Assembly (NCBI GenBank): GCA_029237815.1
Contig: JAQZBP010000003.1
Span: forward strand, 248,001-312,000
Origin: Moraxellaceae bacterium
Lineage (GTDB): Bacteria; Pseudomonadota; Gammaproteobacteria; Pseudomonadales; Moraxellaceae
Length of the DNA stretch: 64,000 nt
Reading direction: 5' to 3'
How positions within the stretch are numbered: position 1 is the stretch's first letter; every line of letters starts with the position of its first letter. The notes under the pieces were generated by a model. The model did no database searches. It was not told the origin of the DNA and saw only the letters and a list, made by a program, of their open reading frames with translations. The translations under genes were made by a program, and so were the position numbers. Shown piece by piece: positions 60,879 through 64,000 of the stretch.

Positions 60879-61523
60879 GTGGCCGAGCTCCGCATCACCG
60901 AGATCTTTCATTCCCTGCAAGGCGAGGCCCGTAGCGTCGGCCGGCCCACGGTGTTCGTGCGCCTGACCGGCTGCCCCCTGCGCTGCGAATGGTGCGACAC
61001 GCCCTACTCCTTCAGCGGCGGCGCCCTGATGGCACTGGATGACATCCTGGCGCAGGTGCAGGGTTATGGCGCCCGTCACGTCTGCGTGACCGGTGGCGAG
61101 CCTCTTGCCCAGCCCGAATGCCTGGAACTGCTGGAGAGGCTCTGCGATGCGGGCTTCGACGTTTCCCTGGAGACCGGTGGCGCGCTGGATATCGGCGCCG
61201 TGGATGCCCGTGTCAGCCGCGTCATGGACCTCAAGGCCCCCGGCTCCGGCGAGTCTCACCGCAACCGCTACGAGAATGTCGCCGCGCTCACCGTCCACGA
61301 CCAGGTGAAGTTCGTACTGGCCTCCCGCCACGACTATGACTGGGCTCGTTTCAAGTGCGACGAATACCGCCTGCCCGAACGCGTAAGCGATGTACTGTTC
61401 TCGCCGGTGCACGGCCAGCTGGAACCGCGCACGCTGGCCGAATGGATCCTGGCGGACCGCCTGCCCGTCCGCCTGCAGGTGCAGCTGCACAAGTACCTCT
61501 GGAACAACGAACCGGGCCATTGA
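60879..61523 (+). CDS. queE: 7-carboxy-7-deazaguanine synthase QueE
   Basis: A 214-residue radical-SAM enzyme with CPLRCEWCDTP (CxxxCxxC for the [4Fe-4S] cluster) and GGEPLAQ. It makes 7-carboxy-7-deazaguanine for queuosine. The start is GTG. It lies between cpoB and queC, a common arrangement. Confidence 0.96.
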   Translation: MAELRITEIFHSLQGEARSVGRPTVFVRLTGCPLRCEWCDTPYSFSGGALMALDDILAQVQGYGARHVCVTGGEPLAQPECLELLERLCDAGFDVSLETGGALDIGAVDARVSRVMDLKAPGSGESHRNRYENVAALTVHDQVKFVLASRHDYDWARFKCDEYRLPERVSDVLFSPVHGQLEPRTLAEWILADRLPVRLQVQLHKYLWNNEPGH

Positions 61524-61613
61524 GACTGCCGGCCCTGTGCCCGGCGCAGGCCGCCACGGCCCCACCACCCGGCTACCGACCCGCAACACCCCGGCTCCCG
61601 TAAAAAAAACCGC

Positions 61614-62306
61614 ATGCCAGACCACGCCATGACCGTCAGCAAGAAAGCCATCGTCCTGCTCTCCGGGGGACTCGATTCCGCCACCTGCCTGGCCCTCGCC
61701 CGGCAGGACGGCTTCCAGCCCGTCGCCCTCAGCTTCGATTACGGCCAGCGCCACCATGCCGAGCTCGCCGCCGCCCGGCGCCTGGCGGCCGCCAGCGGCG
61801 TGAGCGACTACCGCGTATTGCGCCTCGACCTCGGCGCCATCGGCGGCTCTGCGCTCACCGATGCCAGCATCGACGTACCCACCGAGGCCAGCGCCGGCAT
61901 TCCCGTCACCTATGTGCCGGCCCGCAACACCGTCTTCCTGTCCTTCGCCCTCGGCCTTGCCGAGGTTGTGGGCGCGGACGACATCTACATCGGCGTCAAC
62001 GCCGTGGACTATTCCGGCTATCCGGACTGCCGCCCGGAGTTCATCGCCGCCTTCGAGCAGGTGGCCAACCTGGCCACCCGCGCCGGGGTGGAGGGCCACC
62101 GCATGCAGATCCATACGCCGCTGATCGCCCTCAGCAAGGCCGAGATCATCCAGACCGGCCTGCGCCTGGGCGTGGACTACAGCCTGACGGTCTCCTGCTA
62201 CCAGGCCGACGCGGAAGGCCGGGCCTGCGGCCGCTGCGACTCCTGCCGGCTGCGCCGCCAGGGCTTCGATGCCGCCGGTGTGACCGACCCCACACGTTAT
62301 TACTAA
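61614..62306 (+). CDS. queC: 7-cyano-7-deazaguanine synthase QueC
   Basis: A 230-residue ATP-pyrophosphatase-fold enzyme. The PP-loop is SGGLDSATC and the zinc cysteines are in SCYQ and ACGRCDSCR. It converts the QueE product to preQ0. A second in-frame ATG lies 15 bases downstream. Confidence 0.97.
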   Translation: MPDHAMTVSKKAIVLLSGGLDSATCLALARQDGFQPVALSFDYGQRHHAELAAARRLAAASGVSDYRVLRLDLGAIGGSALTDASIDVPTEASAGIPVTYVPARNTVFLSFALGLAEVVGADDIYIGVNAVDYSGYPDCRPEFIAAFEQVANLATRAGVEGHRMQIHTPLIALSKAEIIQTGLRLGVDYSLTVSCYQADAEGRACGRCDSCRLRRQGFDAAGVTDPTRYY

Positions 62307-62390
62307 GGGCATTTTCAGCCCCCCGACACGCTTACCGGTACCAGTGGCCGGTGATAAACTGCCCGGAGTTTTTCTCCACCAGGAAGGTCC

Positions 62391-62921
62391 ATGGAGCACT
62401 TTCTCGTTCTCTCCGCCCTCGGTGCCGACCGCACCGGCATCGTCGACGAGCTGGCCCGCGCCGCCTCCGAAACCCGCTGCAACATCGCCGACTCCCGCAT
62501 GATCGTCATGGGTCAGGAATTCGCCCTGATCATGATGGTCTCCGGCACCTGGGACGCCATCGCCAAGCTCGAGGCGCAACTGCCCAACCTCGGCAAGCGC
62601 CTCGGCCTCGCCATCATCACCAAACGCACCGAGCCGCGCGCCGTGCAGACCGAGGCCATGCCCTACAACGTGCATGTCATCGCGCTGGACAACCCCGGCA
62701 TCGTGCACGAGATCGCCAACTTCTTTGCCGTCCAGGGCATCAATATCGAAGCCATGGAAACCAGCACCTATGCCGCGCCGCACACGGGCTCGCCCATGTT
62801 CGCGCTCAGCATGACGGTGAACATCCCGGCCCGTCTGCACGTGGCGACGCTGCGCGAGAACTTCATGCTGTTCTGCGACGACCGCAACCTCGACGCCATC
62901 ATCGAGCCCTTCAAGACCTGA
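62391..62921 (+). CDS. gcvR: Glycine cleavage system regulator GcvR-like ACT protein
   Basis: A 176-residue protein of two ACT domains (ALGADRTGIVDELARA near 10-25 and ALDNPGIVHEIANFF near 100-115). GcvR binds GcvA and glycine to repress the glycine cleavage operon in E. coli. The exact target here is inferred. It sits next to bcp, the usual neighbour. AGGAAGG precedes the start. Confidence 0.85.
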   Translation: MEHFLVLSALGADRTGIVDELARAASETRCNIADSRMIVMGQEFALIMMVSGTWDAIAKLEAQLPNLGKRLGLAIITKRTEPRAVQTEAMPYNVHVIALDNPGIVHEIANFFAVQGINIEAMETSTYAAPHTGSPMFALSMTVNIPARLHVATLRENFMLFCDDRNLDAIIEPFKT

Positions 62922-63043
62922 AGCCGCGCCACCCGCCCGACCCGCAACGGCACCTCACGGTGCCGTTTGCATTTCTGTAGCGGAAGGCGCCTCTTGTACG
63001 GACAAATTGTTCCGGGCCGACAGACTCCGGTTGCGATCCGGTT

Positions 63044-63072
63044 TTGACCACTTGGCTTCACGTTGGTTTATG
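63044..63072 (+). promoter_or_regulatory. bcp promoter
   Basis: TTGACC (63044-63049), a 17-base spacer and TTTATG (63067-63072), about 42 bases before the start codon. Confidence 0.5.
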
Positions 63073-63114
63073 GCTAGCGTGCCCCCACTCCGCATTACAA
63101 AAAAGGATGCCCTC

Positions 63115-63585
63115 ATGACGCTCGCCATCGGTGACAAGGTCCCTGACTTCCACCTGCCCGCCACCAGCAACAAGGACGTGGTGCTCTCCGCCCTCCAGGG
63201 CTGGCACGTCATCCTGTACTTCTATCCCAAGGACTCGACCCCGGGCTGCACGCTGGAAGGCCAGCAGTTCCGCGACATGATGCAGGAGTTCACCGACGAG
63301 AAATGCCTGATCCTCGGCGTCTCCCGCGACAGCCTGAAATCGCACGAGAACTTCAAGAAAAAGGAATGCTTCCCCTTCGAGCTGGTCAGCGACGAGAACG
63401 AGGAGCTCTGCAAACTGTTCGACGTGATCAAGATGAAGAACATGTACGGCAAGCAGGTGCAGGGCATCGAGCGCAGCACCTTCCTGATCGACAAGGACGG
63501 CGTGCTACGCAATGAATGGCGCAAGGTGAAGGTGGATGGCCATGCCGAGGCCGTGCTGTTCGCTACTCGCCAGCTGAACAAGTAA
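63115..63585 (+). CDS. bcp: Thioredoxin-dependent peroxiredoxin Bcp
   Basis: A 156-residue peroxiredoxin. The peroxidatic Cys is in YPKDSTPGCTLEGQQF. It reduces peroxides using thioredoxin. I chose the ATG at 63115 (MTLAIGDKVPDF) over an earlier frame start that has no family similarity. The 228 bases after it show no gene. Confidence 0.95.
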   Translation: MTLAIGDKVPDFHLPATSNKDVVLSALQGWHVILYFYPKDSTPGCTLEGQQFRDMMQEFTDEKCLILGVSRDSLKSHENFKKKECFPFELVSDENEELCKLFDVIKMKNMYGKQVQGIERSTFLIDKDGVLRNEWRKVKVDGHAEAVLFATRQLNK

Positions 63586-63813
63586 AAGGCCTGCAGGCTA
63601 TCGGGCGGAGCGGCTGAGGGCTCTGCAGCACGCCGCCCGCAGCCTGGAGCAGGTAGCGGAGCCGGTGCGCGCCGGCTTTCGAGGAAAAACACAGAGGGCG
63701 ATCGCCCGGTTGTCAGCCGCCGCAAGGGTCGCCCGCACTCCCGACTCAGCACACCCCTCGCGGTCCGGCTAGGCAGGCGCGAAGCCAGCCGCGCAGACAG
63801 GACCCCCGCGCCG

Positions 63814-64000
63814 CTACGCCTCCGGTTTCTTGCGCACCAGGAAACTGAACTCCGCCTCACCCTCGCTCTGTTCCAGCAGCTGGTGGCCCGCCTGGCGCAG
63901 GAAGGCCTGGAAATCCCGCACCGACCCGGGATCACTGGTCAGCACGCGGATGTCCTCGCCCGGGGCCATGGCGTGCAGGGCCTGCTTGAGCTTGAGCAGG
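63814..64000 (-). CDS. TusA-family sulfurtransferase-like protein, partial
   Basis: The C-terminal 62 residues of a small protein running off the right edge (LLKLKQALHAMAPGEDIRVL, DPGSVRDFQAFLRQAGHQLL). The pattern of helix and strands fits the TusA/SirA fold, which carries sulfur for tRNA thiolation and cofactor synthesis. The N-terminal Cys-Pro motif is outside the window. It converges with bcp. Confidence 0.75.
   Translation of the reverse strand, partial: LLKLKQALHAMAPGEDIRVLTSDPGSVRDFQAFLRQAGHQLLEQSEGEAEFSFLVRKKPEA

Overview
The window is a chromosomal segment of a high-GC gammaproteobacterium. Gene content and order are gammaproteobacterial: thrS-infC-rpmI-rplT-pheS-pheT-ihfA-merR, ruvCAB with ybgC-tolQRAB-pal, ccmABCDE, tamAB, a RegB/RegA-type redox two-component pair, sodB, GreB and a PA3496-type small protein. 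The species cannot be fixed from the sequence alone. Almost all DNA right of about 11.5 kb is core genome with dense GC-rich genes. The first 11.5 kb is an accessory island that is visibly more AT-rich, at least in its defence part.

Region 1 (1-5,230) is a CBASS anti-phage locus. On the right-hand strand it encodes a CD-NTase (cyclic-oligonucleotide synthase), a HORMA protein, a TRIP13-like AAA+ ATPase and the NucC endonuclease. This is the gene set called type III CBASS. A second, divergent and apparently intact CD-NTase follows NucC. On the opposite strand, reading away from a shared control region, lie an XRE repressor and a partial M78/ImmA-type metallopeptidase. They match the CapH/CapP regulatory pair. 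Three TTCCGAAC boxes overlap the divergent promoters and are likely repressor operators.

Region 2 (5,230-11,500) holds mobile-element cargo: a HerA/FtsK-like ATPase, an inovirus Gp2/YfjJ-type protein with an HUH-like motif, an AlpA-type excision regulator and two large proteins I do not recognise. Hairpins and an AT-rich tract upstream of the Gp2 gene, and a tandem 12-mer between the two unknown genes, could be replication or control sites. The island ends at a tRNA-Pro(GGG) gene at 11,505-11,581, a plausible integration site. No integrase is visible in the window.

Region 3 (11.6-19.5 kb) is the translation operon on the minus strand, driven from a good sigma-70 promoter before thrS. infC appears to start at an ATA codon. 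Region 4 (19.6-31.4 kb) holds a membrane adenylate cyclase, a large unrecognised lipoprotein, tamB/tamA and a divergent LplT-PlsC fusion. Region 5 (31.4-44.6 kb) holds ccmABCDE (ending at a terminator with no ccmFGH), an acetyl-CoA hydrolase/transferase family protein, a TudS-like DUF523-DUF1722 protein, an SDR with its divergent TetR regulator, a DedA protein, greB, regBA, sodB and a histone-tailed HU protein.

Region 6 (45-64 kb) reads rightward: aspS, yebC, ruvC, an unknown membrane protein, ruvAB, ybgC and tolQRAB-pal. An inserted signalling cassette follows (degenerate kinase-like protein, CHASE2-Ser/Thr kinase, PP2C phosphatase), then cpoB, queE, queC, gcvR and bcp, with a partial TusA-family gene at the right edge. 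The two most noteworthy items are the two-cyclase CBASS locus and the kinase-phosphatase cassette lodged inside the usually compact tol-pal-cpoB cluster.
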